A stretch of 56,398 nucleotides of DNA. Source: Planctomycetaceae bacterium (lineage in GTDB: Bacteria > Planctomycetota > Phycisphaerae > Tepidisphaerales > Tepidisphaeraceae). Position 1 is the stretch's first letter, and every line of letters begins with the position of its first letter. The stretch is from positions 1 to 56,398 of the forward strand of contig JAIYCY010000018.1 of assembly GCA_027487775.1 (NCBI GenBank), in the 5' to 3' direction. This document shows positions 1 through 8,633 of this stretch, piece by piece. A model generated the notes under the pieces. It searched no databases and was not told the origin of the DNA. It saw only the letters and a list, made by a program, of their open reading frames with translations. The position numbers and the translations under genes are program-made.

Positions 1-93
1 ACGGCAGAGGTGCTGGCGCTACCGATCTTTCCGGAGCTGAGCGACGAGCAGATCGAGCACGTGATCAAGAGCGTGATCGCGTCGGTGGAATAG
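1..93 (+). CDS. C-terminal end of a DegT/DnrJ/EryC1/StrS-type aminotransferase (partial)
   Basis: The first 30 codons of the window are an open frame ending in TAG at 91-93; the gene begins outside the window. The visible residues include LPIFPELSDEQIEHV, which matches the C-terminal end typical of PLP-dependent sugar aminotransferases of the DegT/DnrJ/EryC1/StrS family (an LP.FPELT..Q...V pattern). Members of that family transaminate nucleotide-linked keto-sugars for glycan synthesis. The catalytic lysine and all other diagnostic residues lie outside the window, so the call rests on this one tail motif. It converges on alaS with only 14 bases between the two stop codons. Confidence 0.7.
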   Translation, partial: TAEVLALPIFPELSDEQIEHVIKSVIASVE

Positions 94-107
94 ACGGTTG
101 CAGCGTG

Positions 108-2939
108 TCAGCCGAGCTTTGAAGTGGCGATGGAGCGGGCGAGGTTGAGGGCATCGTCGACCTTGGCGGGGTCTTTGCCGCCGGCCTGGGCCATGTTGGG
201 TCTGCCTCCCCCACCGCCGCCGGTGGCCTTGGCGACGTCGCGGATCCAGTCGCCGGCCTTGAGTCCGCGCGCGATGAGGTCATCGCTGACGGCGGCGAGG
301 AGCTGGACCTTGGCGTCGGCGACGCTGGCGAGCATGAGCGCGTGCGTGGGGGACTTGGCGCGGATGCTGTCGAAGAGGGCGAGCATCTGCGCGTTGTCGA
401 GATTGTCGATGCGCGCGATGACGAGTCCTCCGACCGACTGCGCGACGAGCTCGCCCGCGACGGCGGAGATGTCGATCTGCGCGACGCTGGCCTTTTTCTG
501 TTCCTTCTCGTACGCCTTGAGCCTGGCCTGGAGATCGACGATGGCGGCCTGCGCGCGGCGACGCGCGAGCAGCGGCGTGCCATCGAGGGCGATCTGCTTC
601 TGGATCTGCTGGATCGATGCACCGAGCGACGCAGGATCGATCGATTGCGCGGACTTAAGCGATGCATCGAGATCGATCGCGAGCGTGCGGGCACGGGCGG
701 CGTTGTCGCCGGTGAGGGCGACGATGCGGCGAACGCCTTTGCTGACGGGCTCGTCGGAGATCAGGACGAAGTCCTTGGCCTCGCCCGCGGACTTCAGATG
801 CGTTCCGCCGCAGAACTCGATGCTGAACTCGCGCCACTTGGGATTGGCGGGATGGGCGAGCAGTTCATCGACGGTCGCGCCGATCGAGACGACGCGCACC
901 ATCGGCGGATACTTTTCGCCGAAGACCGCGCGGAGCCCGTTGATCTTGAGCGCCTGCTCCTGTGGGACTTCCCTGGCGTCGACGATGAGATTCTGCGCGA
1001 TCTGACGCCCGACGAGCGATTCGATCTGCTGGACTTGTTCGTCGGTGAGGCTTGAGCCGTGGCTGAAATCGAAGCGAAGTTTTTCGGGATCGACGAGCGA
1101 GCCTTTTTGCTGCACGTCGTCGCCGAGCACCTCGCGGAGGGCCCAGTTGGCGATGTGGGTGGAGGTGTGATTCTGTTGGGTGATGTCGCGCAGCGGATCG
1201 ACATCGAGATGCGCGGCCTGCCCGACGGCGATCGCGCCTTCGCTGACGCGACCGACGTGCAGGACGTGGTTGCCTGCGCGTTGGGTCGAGCTGACGATGA
1301 ACGCACCGGTCGGCGTGGCGATGAACCCGCTATCGCCGACCTGACCGCCCTGCTCGCCGTAGAAGCAGGTTTGATCGAGGAGCAGCGCGACCTCTGATGC
1401 TGTGTCGGCACTGGTGATTTGTCCGGCGGTCTGCAGTTCGTTGTTGACGACGAATCCGAGAACGTTGCCCTTGGAGAGGCGCGTGGTGAACTTTTCCTTG
1501 TCGCCGGTCGGTGCGACCTTGGTCAGATCGACAGCGACAATGACGTGGCTCTTGCGACCTTCGCCGGACTTTTTCTGGAACTCTTCGAAGAGCTGCTCGT
1601 AGCCGGCGCGATCGACGGATGCGCCGCGTTCGAGGGCCATCTGTTCCTGCAGATCGACGGGGAAGCCGTAGGTGGTGTGGAGATTGAATGCGTCCTGGGC
1701 GCTGAGGCGGCTCATCGATGCATCGGCGTGATTGCCTCCGCGCGAGATGGCATCTTCGAACAGCCCGAGCCCACGTTCGATGGTTTCGAGGAAACTCTTC
1801 TCTTCGCTTTCGATGATCCGCGCGACGCGTGTGGGATCGCGACGCAGCTCGGGGAATGCCTCGCCCATGACATCGACGAGGGTGTGCGTGATTTCGTGGA
1901 GGAACGGCTTGCGGAGGCCGAACTGCTGATAGCCGAAGCGGAACGCGCGGCGGATGACGGAGCGGACGACGGCGTCGCGTCCTTTGTTGCCGGGCGTGGC
2001 GCCGTCGGTGATGGCAAAGGTCGCCATGCGGGCGTGGTCGGCGATGACGCGGAAGGCAATGTCGCGCTTCAGTTCCTTTGACTCTGCAGATCGGTCGCCG
2101 GTGTCGGTGGCGGGAAAGAGACCGCCGTAGGACTGGCGACTGAGTTCTGAGATCTTCGCGAAGATTGGATCGAAGAGGTCGATGGCGTAGTTGTCGTTCT
2201 TGCCTTGCAGAACCTGACAGATGCGTTCAAAGCCCATGCCGGTATCGACGTGCTGGGCGGGGAGCTTGGTGAGCGAGCGGTCGGCGTTGCGGTTGTATTG
2301 GATGAAGACGTTGTTCCAGATTTCCATGACGCGCGGGTCGGTGCCGGAGAGGACGGTGGGCCCGCCCGTCTTGTCGGGTGTGCGGTCGTAGAAGATTTCC
2401 GTGCACGGGCCGCAGGGGCCGGTCTCGCCCATTTCCCAGAAATTGTCCTTGCCGCCGTAGTGGATGCGATCGCGCGGGACGCCGATGACGTGATGCCAGA
2501 TGTCGGCGGCCTCGTCATCGCGCGGAACGCCGCCTGCTGCGTCGCCCTCGTGGACGGTGACGTGGATGCGCGTGGGATCAAGCTTCCACACATCGACCAG
2601 AAGCTCCCACGCCATCTTGATCGCGCCTTCCTTGAAATAGTCGCCAAAACTCCAGTTGCCGAGCATCTCAAAAAACGTGTGATGCCGGCGGCTGCGCCCG
2701 ACGTCGTCGAGATCGTTGTGCTTTCCCCCGGCGCGAATGCACTTTTGCGTGTTGACCGCGCGGGTGTAGTCGCGCTTTTCCGTTCCGAGAAAGATCGGCT
2801 TGAACTGATTCATGCCCGCGTTGGTAAAGAGCAGCGTCGGATCGTCCTGTGGGACGACAGGACTGCTGGGCACGAAGGTGTGCCCGTGCTTGTTGACAAA
2901 GAACTCGATGAACGCGCGGCGAATGTCGTTGCTGGTCAT
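108..2939 (-). CDS. alaS: Alanine--tRNA ligase
   Basis: Charges tRNA-Ala with alanine and hydrolyses mischarged Ser/Gly-tRNA-Ala in the cytoplasm. The protein opens with the class II core (MTSNDIRRAFIEFFVNKHGH), followed by the TNAGMNQFKPIFLG stretch. The editing domain has the zinc-binding HTSTH near residues 591-595 and CGGTH near 709-713. The C-Ala domain ends with a glycine-rich GGGGGGRPNMAQAGG near 913. At 943 residues it is somewhat longer than the usual 870-900. The frame stays open 47 codons further upstream, but I chose the ATG at 2937-2939 because the family's conserved N-terminus begins there; the upstream part is arginine-rich and unlike the family. It is transcribed away from the VWA gene across a gap of 200 bases. 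Confidence 0.97.
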   Translation of the reverse strand: MTSNDIRRAFIEFFVNKHGHTFVPSSPVVPQDDPTLLFTNAGMNQFKPIFLGTEKRDYTRAVNTQKCIRAGGKHNDLDDVGRSRRHHTFFEMLGNWSFGDYFKEGAIKMAWELLVDVWKLDPTRIHVTVHEGDAAGGVPRDDEAADIWHHVIGVPRDRIHYGGKDNFWEMGETGPCGPCTEIFYDRTPDKTGGPTVLSGTDPRVMEIWNNVFIQYNRNADRSLTKLPAQHVDTGMGFERICQVLQGKNDNYAIDLFDPIFAKISELSRQSYGGLFPATDTGDRSAESKELKRDIAFRVIADHARMATFAITDGATPGNKGRDAVVRSVIRRAFRFGYQQFGLRKPFLHEITHTLVDVMGEAFPELRRDPTRVARIIESEEKSFLETIERGLGLFEDAISRGGNHADASMSRLSAQDAFNLHTTYGFPVDLQEQMALERGASVDRAGYEQLFEEFQKKSGEGRKSHVIVAVDLTKVAPTGDKEKFTTRLSKGNVLGFVVNNELQTAGQITSADTASEVALLLDQTCFYGEQGGQVGDSGFIATPTGAFIVSSTQRAGNHVLHVGRVSEGAIAVGQAAHLDVDPLRDITQQNHTSTHIANWALREVLGDDVQQKGSLVDPEKLRFDFSHGSSLTDEQVQQIESLVGRQIAQNLIVDAREVPQEQALKINGLRAVFGEKYPPMVRVVSIGATVDELLAHPANPKWREFSIEFCGGTHLKSAGEAKDFVLISDEPVSKGVRRIVALTGDNAARARTLAIDLDASLKSAQSIDPASLGASIQQIQKQIALDGTPLLARRRAQAAIVDLQARLKAYEKEQKKASVAQIDISAVAGELVAQSVGGLVIARIDNLDNAQMLALFDSIRAKSPTHALMLASVADAKVQLLAAVSDDLIARGLKAGDWIRDVAKATGGGGGGRPNMAQAGGKDPAKVDDALNLARSIATSKLG

Positions 2940-3139
2940 AACTGTTCCGATGCAGGCCTGCCGGGCGGGCGATTCGTCGCGAGCACGACAGGCGTGGCGG
3001 GAGAGTTTACGAGACCGCGTGCCCGCATCCAACCGCATCAGATTTTTCGAGACAAATCGATGACTTGAAGTTTTTTGCAACCGCGTTGGAACCGAAAGTC
3101 AATTCATGCGTCCAAGTCATCAACCCAAACAGGAGCCCG

Positions 3140-4390
3140 ATGATGTCTGACGGACGTGCTACTCGAATTGTGCAAACGATGTCGCGGCGACCAAGCCCAA
3201 TCCTTCGATGGCTAGCCTGCTGCTCAGCGATCGTGGTCGCTGGATGGTTGCCCGCGATGGCAAGCGAACCTGCCGCGCACGAGGGAGTGCGGCCCGTTCC
3301 GCCTTTTGCAGTGGATGCCGAGCCGGTTCCCGATTCAGATGCAGATGTGCAAATCGCACTCCTGCTCGACACCAGCAACAGCATGGACGGGCTGATCCAT
3401 CAGGCGCGGACGCAGCTTTGGACGATCGTCAACGAACTGAACCGCGCGAAGCGCGACGGCAAGCTGCCGCGCGTGCAGGTCGCTCTGTATGAGTACGGCA
3501 ACAACAACATCCCCGCCGGCGAAGGACATGTGAGACAGGTCGTCGGATTCACGACCGATCTGGATATGCTCGCGGAAAAGCTCTTTGCCCTGACGACCAA
3601 CGGCGGAGAAGAGTTCTGCGGACAGGTCATCAAGCAGTCGGTGAACGGACTGAATTGGAATCGGCGACCAAACACGTATCGTGCGATCTTCATCGCCGGC
3701 AACGAACCGTTTTCGCAGGGTTCGTACGACTATCGTGAATCGATCGCCTTCGCGCAGCGGATGACGATCCGTGTGAACACCATCCACTGCGGGGATCGCG
3801 AATCAGGCGTGGCGGGCATGTGGGAGGATGGCGCGAAGCTCGGGCGTGGTCAGTTCATGTTTATCAATCAGGATCGACGCGAGCCGGTCATCGATTGTCC
3901 GCAGGATGCCCGGATTCAGGCGTTGAATCTCGAATTGAACGCGACCTATCTCGCCTACGGAAAACAGGGAGGCGAAGGCCAGGCACGACAGGCGGCGCAG
4001 GATGCGAATGCTGCGGCCGCGGCACCTGCGGTGATCGCCGAACGCGCAGCGTCCAAGGCGAGCGGCAACTACGACAACTCGCACTGGGATCTGCTCGACG
4101 CCATCGATCGAAAGAACGTCAAGCTCGAAGAGATCCCCGACGCCGATCTTCCCGAACTGCTCCGACCGATGAATGACGAAGAGCGTATGGCCCATCTCAA
4201 TGAGCTTCGATCCAAGCGCGAAGCGATTCAGAACGAAATCGCCAAGCTGTCCGCCGAGCGTGCGACCTTTTACAACGCCGAACGTGAGCGACTCGCCCGC
4301 GAAGAAGGCGACACGACCGAAACGCTCGAATCCGCCACGATCAAACTCGTGCGAACACAAATGAGCGAGAGCGGATTCGTCTTTGAATGA
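3140..4390 (+). CDS. Secreted von Willebrand factor A-domain protein
   Basis: A 416-residue protein of unknown role carrying a metal-binding VWA domain. The N-terminus has a signal-peptide shape: basic residues, then a hydrophobic stretch (LACCSAIVVAGWL) and an A-M-A-S-E processing region, so export is likely. The VWA domain follows with the MIDAS motif DTSNSMDG (DxSxS form). The C-terminal third is charged, rich in Glu, Arg and Lys, and likely helical or coiled-coil. AGGAG at 3131-3135 fits either of the adjacent ATGs at 3140 and 3143. The frame is open upstream to 3065, but that part lacks family character. No partner such as a MoxR ATPase or BatA-type gene is adjacent, so this is not a complete Bat/MoxR operon. 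Confidence 0.8.
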   Translation: MMSDGRATRIVQTMSRRPSPILRWLACCSAIVVAGWLPAMASEPAAHEGVRPVPPFAVDAEPVPDSDADVQIALLLDTSNSMDGLIHQARTQLWTIVNELNRAKRDGKLPRVQVALYEYGNNNIPAGEGHVRQVVGFTTDLDMLAEKLFALTTNGGEEFCGQVIKQSVNGLNWNRRPNTYRAIFIAGNEPFSQGSYDYRESIAFAQRMTIRVNTIHCGDRESGVAGMWEDGAKLGRGQFMFINQDRREPVIDCPQDARIQALNLELNATYLAYGKQGGEGQARQAAQDANAAAAAPAVIAERAASKASGNYDNSHWDLLDAIDRKNVKLEEIPDADLPELLRPMNDEERMAHLNELRSKREAIQNEIAKLSAERATFYNAERERLAREEGDTTETLESATIKLVRTQMSESGFVFE

Positions 4391-4473
4391 AGGTTTGATC
4401 GACTCGAATCAGCCATCGTTGATTTCGAGTAAGCATCTGATCGCACTTCGCATCAAATCCAATCACGCACTCG

Positions 4474-5241
4474 TCACGTACTCGTCAGCGGCCTGACCGT
4501 TCCGCTGACGAGTGCGTGCGTTTGCGTCTGACTGCGTACCAGAAGCCTGCCTAGGCGATCGATTCCTTCGCAGGTTCCGTCCAACGCACCGCCTTCGATC
4601 GTCTCTGACATCACGCGGACACGACGTCCGGTCAGGACGTGATGCCGCGCGTAAGTAGTCAAAAGACCCGCGGGCGTGGGCGTACGCTTGAGCAACATCT
4701 CATCCAGCCTTGTTGCGAGTGCGATGATCAGCTTGGTCGTGTCGATGGATTGTGAGGCGTGCATCATCAGGCTGCAGGATTGCGTGCGGAGACCTTTGGG
4801 CAAATCCGATGGATCAAGATTGGCATTGATGCCCACGCCAATGAGATCAACACCATCGATCCGTTCGCAAAGCAGGCCCGCGACCTTTCGATCGTCGATC
4901 CATAGATCGTTGGGCCATTTCAATCCCGGCTCAACGCCGGTTGCATCGGCAATCGCGTCACGCACCGCAATGCCCGCCGCCAGGGGAAGCAGATGCGGAT
5001 CGAGCGAATCGACCGGCGGATAGACGAACGTCGCCGTCATCACGCCAGGCGGACTGAGCCAGGTGCGTCCGTTGCTGCCCCGCCCTGCCGTCTGTCGCCC
5101 GGCCAGCACGATCGAAGGCGCGAAAAGCTTTCGCAGTCGTCGCCTCTGCATGGCCCAAGTGTTGGTGCTCCCGACGCGCGTGAGCCAGTAGAGTCGAATC
5201 GGCCGGATGCTTCTTTGGAGTTCGTCGATTCGGTATCCCAT
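4474..5241 (-). CDS. birA: Biotin--[acetyl-CoA-carboxylase] ligase, no DNA-binding domain
   Basis: Activates biotin with ATP and attaches it to the carboxyl-carrier protein of biotin-dependent carboxylases. The catalytic landmarks are present in order: STNTWA near residue 25, GRGSNGR at 53-59 (biotinoyl-AMP loop), KWPNDL at 108-113, and KVAGLLCE starting at 119 with the catalytic lysine. The 255-residue protein starts directly at the ligase domain, so it is a group I (monofunctional) BirA that cannot act as a biotin repressor. The last codons and stop overlap a 12-bp inverted repeat and an 11-bp direct repeat around TGA. It converges on the VWA gene with 83 bases between the stops. Confidence 0.93.
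   Translation of the reverse strand: MGYRIDELQRSIRPIRLYWLTRVGSTNTWAMQRRRLRKLFAPSIVLAGRQTAGRGSNGRTWLSPPGVMTATFVYPPVDSLDPHLLPLAAGIAVRDAIADATGVEPGLKWPNDLWIDDRKVAGLLCERIDGVDLIGVGINANLDPSDLPKGLRTQSCSLMMHASQSIDTTKLIIALATRLDEMLLKRTPTPAGLLTTYARHHVLTGRRVRVMSETIEGGALDGTCEGIDRLGRLLVRSQTQTHALVSGTVRPLTST
4480..4513. repeat. 12-bp perfect inverted repeat at the birA 3' end
   Basis: ACTCGTCAGCGG at 4480-4491 is exactly complementary to CCGCTGACGAGT at 4502-4513, with a 10-base loop. It lies in the last codons of birA, facing the convergent VWA gene. There is no T-tract on either strand, so a transcription-terminator role is possible but not shown. An 11-bp direct repeat (TGACGAGTACG / TGACGAGTGCG on the minus strand) covers the birA stop codon. 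Confidence 0.6.
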
Positions 5242-5330
5242 GCGCGTGGAGAAAGGACACGCCGAATCTCGTGCGTTGTCAAATGCTTCTGGGAGGATGA
5301 GATCAGCCCGTGCAGTTACCCGATTTGCTC

Positions 5331-5353
5331 AATCCGCAGGCACCTTGCGGATT
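5331..5353. promoter_or_regulatory. Inverted repeat between divergent birA and the MgtC-family gene
   Basis: AATCCGCA at 5331-5338 is complementary to TGCGGATT at 5346-5353 with a 7-base loop. It lies in the 138-base divergent intergenic region, 27 bases before the ATG at 5380. It could be an operator or an RNA hairpin; nothing in the sequence decides between these. Confidence 0.35.
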
Positions 5354-5379
5354 CTTAGCGCTGTCTTTACACTATATTA

Positions 5380-6138
5380 ATGATCGGTTCGACCCTGCAG
5401 GGTTTTGAGTCGGATTTCATCGAGTGGATCGCCAGCTTCGGATTCCCCGCCACCGAGTTGATGAAGCTCGTCCTCGCCGCCATCCTCGGTGGGCTGGCGG
5501 GGCTTGAACGTGAGATTCGCGGACGGCAGGCGGGCTTTCGAACTTTCACACTCGTCTCGACAGGCTCGTGCCTCGTCATGCTCGTCTCAATCCATGTCGT
5601 GACAGTCCCCGTCATGTCGGGCGTTATCGTGCCGGGCAATGGCGTGAACATCAACGCGGACCCCGCCCGCATCGCCTACGGCGTGATGACCGGCATCGGC
5701 TTCCTCGGCGCGGGAACGATCGTCCATTCCAAAGGCACCGTGCGAGGACTCACCACCGCCGCCGGAATCTGGTGCGTCGCCGCCATCGGACTCTGCGTCG
5801 GCGTGGGCATGTACACGGTCGCCCTCGGAACCACCATCCTTGTCGTCCTGATCCTCTGGGTCTTGAACTACGTCGAACGTCTCGTCCCGCAGCCGAGACT
5901 CCGGCAATTCGTCGTGCAATTGCCCTGGAGCCCCACGAGCACGCAGAATCTCGTCCACTTGATCGAATCACTCGGCCTGGACGTCATCGAAGCCAACATC
6001 GAACGCAGCGAGGATCGCCAACACGCCCGCATCGAAACCAAAGTCAGCTATCGCCATATCGAAGACCTGCGAAAACTCGAAAAGAACTTTCACGACGGCG
6101 CGATCGGCATCGAATTGCTCGGCTCGAAGGAAATCTGA
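5380..6138 (+). CDS. MgtC/SapB family inner-membrane protein
   Basis: A 252-residue member of the MgtC/SapB family. Relatives modulate membrane ATPases or magnesium and phosphate homeostasis; the molecular activity is not settled across the family. Family signatures visible are GLAGLEREIRGRQAGFRT after the first membrane segment, GVMTGIGFLGAGTI, and GTVRGLTTAAGIWCVAAIG. About five hydrophobic segments fill residues 25-165. A soluble ACT-like C-terminal domain follows (about residues 172-250). The ATG at 5380 has no clear ribosome-binding site, and an AT-rich TATATT (5373-5378) sits right against it. A later ATG at 5461 would cut into the first membrane segment, so I kept 5380. tRNA-Glu follows 85 bases downstream. 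Confidence 0.88.
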   Translation: MIGSTLQGFESDFIEWIASFGFPATELMKLVLAAILGGLAGLEREIRGRQAGFRTFTLVSTGSCLVMLVSIHVVTVPVMSGVIVPGNGVNINADPARIAYGVMTGIGFLGAGTIVHSKGTVRGLTTAAGIWCVAAIGLCVGVGMYTVALGTTILVVLILWVLNYVERLVPQPRLRQFVVQLPWSPTSTQNLVHLIESLGLDVIEANIERSEDRQHARIETKVSYRHIEDLRKLEKNFHDGAIGIELLGSKEI

Positions 6139-6222
6139 TCCCAAGTCAACGACACACCACTTCCGACCTATAACGCTTTGCCCGACACGAGCGTCGTGAT
6201 ACGCTCCATCGGTCGGCCCGAC

Positions 6223-6295
6223 GCCCCCATCGTCTAGTGGCCCAGGACATTCGGTTCTCAGCCGAAGAACAGGGGTTCGACTCCCCTTGGGGGTA
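6223..6295 (+). tRNA. tRNA-Glu(CTC)
   Basis: A full cloverleaf can be folded. The acceptor stem pairs GCCCCCA (6223-6229) with TGGGGGT (6288-6294), with discriminator A at 6295. The anticodon stem is TTCGG/CCGAA around loop TTCTCAG, so the anticodon is CTC (Glu). The T-arm is CAGGG-GTTCGAC-TCCCCTTG-like. The 3' CCA is not encoded. Confidence 0.95.
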
Positions 6296-6352
6296 TGCTC
6301 GCCGGACTCTCCAATAAAGTCAGATCGGCAAGAATCAGGATCGGCAGATCCA

Positions 6353-6420
6353 CATTGATCGAGACCGACATTGATCAAGACCGACATTGATCAAGACCGA
6401 CATTGATCGAGACCGACATC
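6353..6420. repeat. 16-bp tandem repeat downstream of tRNA-Glu
   Basis: About 4.2 copies of a 16-bp unit (CATTGATCAAGACCGA, with one A/G variation) start at 6353, 6369, 6385 and 6401. The array lies between tRNA-Glu and the opposing tRNA-Lys. It resembles the stop-codon-anchored arrays elsewhere in this window: each copy carries TGATC. There are no unique spacers, so it is not a CRISPR array. Confidence 0.9.
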
Positions 6421-6487
6421 CGCCCATCGCGACCGCACGCCCGGCTGCAACTCGAGCGATGATCCCCCATCCTGCGATACAACAATA

Positions 6488-6560
6488 ATGAGCCCGGTGG
6501 GACTTGAACCCACGACCAACCGGTTAAAAGCCGGTTGCTCTACCAACTGAGCTACAGGCT
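6488..6560 (-). tRNA. tRNA-Lys(TTT)
   Basis: On the minus strand the acceptor stem pairs GAGCCTG (6560-6554) with CGGGCTC (6495-6489), with discriminator A at 6488. The D-arm contains TAGCTCAGTTGGTAGAGC. The anticodon stem CCGGC/ACCGG encloses a TTTTAAC-type loop with anticodon TTT. The T-arm reads GTGGG-TTCAAGT-CCCAC. CCA is not encoded. Confidence 0.95.
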
Positions 6561-7091
6561 CGGCGACGGCGGACGCTGTTGGGCTTCGCAATCGTCTTAA
6601 GTTCGCGAGATTGCCAAGCAGGCTTTCCCGACGCACTGACTTCGCCCGACCCCACGTCCGCAAACGCGAGTCGCGTACTATAGCCCAACCGGCGGGCTGG
6701 CTCAAGGGGCTACCGGTCGCCGACCTTCGCCATCGCTCGAATCATCACCCGCAACAACCCTGCTACCACACAATCACAAGCACATGGCTAATCACCACTT
6801 AGGCAATCCACGCCGATTCGCACATGTCCCAGGTCCGACAGCATCCTATATGGTATTCAGCCCACTGCGCCCTCCAATAAACTGCTCCGCTGCAAGCCAG
6901 ATCCCGCCCCTTTTTGCCCTTTGGGCACGTCTATGACTTTTAATCCGGCCAATTACGGGGCAATGGGGCCGCTCCCGCGTTTCGCACCATTTTGAATAAG
7001 ATTTCTCTTGAAACTGGATTCACGGCAGGTTAAGGTCTGTTGTCGTCAGTATTGAAAACCACTTTTTCCTCTGGAAGGGAGAGATTGTCAG
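6561..7091. other. Intergenic region without a recognised gene
   Basis: No convincing coding frame in 531 bases. Towards the PEP-CTERM gene there is a small dyad, TGCCC-TTT-GGGCA at 6915-6927, and an AT-richer stretch at 6985-7080 that probably holds the promoter. I could not assign promoter boxes. Confidence 0.5.
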
Positions 7092-7889
7092 ATGATTCGC
7101 ACCCCCCACCTCGCCGCTCTCGCGGCTGTATCTCTTGTTGCGCTCCCCGCACTCGCTGCGGACGGTCTTGAGTCGGCTAAGTTCGCCGGCGCTTGGAAAG
7201 TCGACCTTGCGACCAACACGCAAGTGTTCGTCCCCGCCGACCAATACCTTCGTCGCACCTCTGAGTCCGTCGTTGCCCTGGACTCGTTGCCCGGAAGCCC
7301 AACCCCCTCTGTCAACGCAGGCTTCTCGCAAGCCACTGCCAACCTGCCAGCTTTTGGTGACGACTACACGCTCGCCGCGGGTGGATCGTTGAACGAGATG
7401 ACCTTCTCGATCTTCAACAGCGGCTCCGCCGCAAGCGGTACCCCCACCCCGATGACCGCAATCAATGCCGTCATCAACTTCTACGATTCAAACACGTTCG
7501 CAGGCGCTGCCGTGAGCACGCCGCTCGGGTCGTTCGGCTCCACATTCAGCTTCGGTGCTGCCCCACTCGCCCCAGGCTTCTTCACACTCCTGACCGTGAC
7601 CGGCATTACGGGCGTTTCGCTCCCGTCGAGCGGGCCGGTTCTCATCACCCAGCAGTTGAATCCAACCGGTTCAACACGCCACGGCATCATCAGCATCGGC
7701 GCTCCCGTTGTCGGCACCACCGGCGGCTCGGACTTCTATCAACGCGGCAACCCCACTCCCGCCGAAGGCTTCTACACGTCGGGTACAACACCGCTCAACG
7801 TCTCCTATGAGCTCATCGTTCCCGAGCCCGCCACCCTCGGCGTGCTCGCTGCGGCGTCGCTCGTTGTGATGCGTCGCCGTCGCGCCTGA
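7092..7889 (+). CDS. PEP-CTERM sorting-domain surface protein
   Basis: A 265-residue exported protein. It has an N-terminal signal peptide (about residues 1-22, ending near ALPALAADG), a Ser/Thr/Gly/Ala-rich body likely of beta structure, and a C-terminal sorting tag. The tag has VPEPATLG, a hydrophobic helix, then RRRR just before the end: the three parts of a PEP-CTERM signal. In this system exosortase cleaves at the PEP motif and the protein goes to the cell surface or biofilm matrix. No exosortase is in the window. GGAAGGGAGAG about 10 bases upstream of the ATG is a strong ribosome-binding site. The gene stands alone, and an intrinsic terminator lies 160 bases downstream. The body has no recognised domain. 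Confidence 0.9.
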   Translation: MIRTPHLAALAAVSLVALPALAADGLESAKFAGAWKVDLATNTQVFVPADQYLRRTSESVVALDSLPGSPTPSVNAGFSQATANLPAFGDDYTLAAGGSLNEMTFSIFNSGSAASGTPTPMTAINAVINFYDSNTFAGAAVSTPLGSFGSTFSFGAAPLAPGFFTLLTVTGITGVSLPSSGPVLITQQLNPTGSTRHGIISIGAPVVGTTGGSDFYQRGNPTPAEGFYTSGTTPLNVSYELIVPEPATLGVLAAASLVVMRRRRA

Positions 7890-8047
7890 ATCGGCGCTAA
7901 AGGCGGCTCATCTCGCTCACACCCTCGTACGATTGTGCACATCCTCGATGGGCACTACGTCGAAGCAAGTGAGCGACCCAAGGGGCGGCTTGACATGAAT
8001 CGTCCGTTGGACACGACGAATCATGCCATGACAGTTCACAGTTCCCT

Positions 8048-8087
8048 CGCCGGACAGGTCTTGTGGCCTGTCCGGCGTGTTTTTTTT
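8048..8087 (+). terminator. Intrinsic terminator downstream of the PEP-CTERM gene
   Basis: An 11-bp perfect stem, CGCCGGACAGG (8048-8058) with CCTGTCCGGCG (8067-8077), encloses an 8-base loop. It is followed by TG and eight T residues (8080-8087). Confidence 0.92.
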
Positions 8088-8633
8088 GCCAACCACGCCC
8101 CTCAACTCCATCCACCATTTCGCTCTCGACAGATTTGATCCGCCCGACGTCATCCATCACCTCGCACCGGTGCGGTGTCGATTCGCAAACTCATCACAAT
8201 CTCTCCGACTTAAACTTCGATTTCCGCGCGCTCAAAGTCGACTTCGGCCGAGCCATGTTCGCATTCCGCGCGCTCGCGCACAGTTCATTTCACCTGCCGA
8301 GCACTCTGCCTAAACCCTCAATTTCACACGCGTTCGCTCGCGCGCGACCGGCCCAAACGCGCTTCCACGAATCACTTGCGCAACAGAACCCCGCTCGAAA
8401 CGCTTCGTCAGCTCTCTGTCCGAGCGAAAGGGAACGTCGTCGGCGATCCTCTCGACTTCGCCGCGCTTTGATCATCATCCATCTACTTCTACGGGCGCGC
8501 TGCGCGCCTGCGTCCGCACCCGCGCAGCGCCATCTGCAAATTCCCTCTTGTTCATCAGACGGTTCCCACGACCCGTCCGCCACGCATGGCGGACATCGTG
8601 ATCATTCGGTCCGTTTGCGATAGACTCCTACGC
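8088..8633. other. Intergenic region without a recognised gene
   Basis: 546 bases after the terminator. Several short frames exist but none has a ribosome-binding site, family resemblance or protein-like composition. The stretch 8210-8290 has a loose repeat of TTC/CGCGCGCTC words. I see nothing else. Confidence 0.5.

Noticed and set aside
3065..4390. A complete MoxR/Bat-type operon around the VWA gene
   Set aside because: No AAA ATPase or DUF58 gene is adjacent; neighbours are alaS and birA.
4474..5241. BirA as a biotin-operon repressor
   Set aside because: The N-terminal helix-turn-helix is absent; only the ligase domain is encoded.
6353..6420. Possible CRISPR array
   Set aside because: Repeats are directly adjacent, without unique spacers, and there are no cas genes.
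6890..6912. GCAAGCCAGATCCCGCC resembles the 3' end of a cobalamin riboswitch
   Set aside because: The rest of the B12-box architecture is absent and the downstream gene is a PEP-CTERM protein.
7935..8138. A 67-codon plus-strand frame after the PEP-CTERM gene
   Set aside because: It runs through the intrinsic terminator and has no ribosome-binding site.
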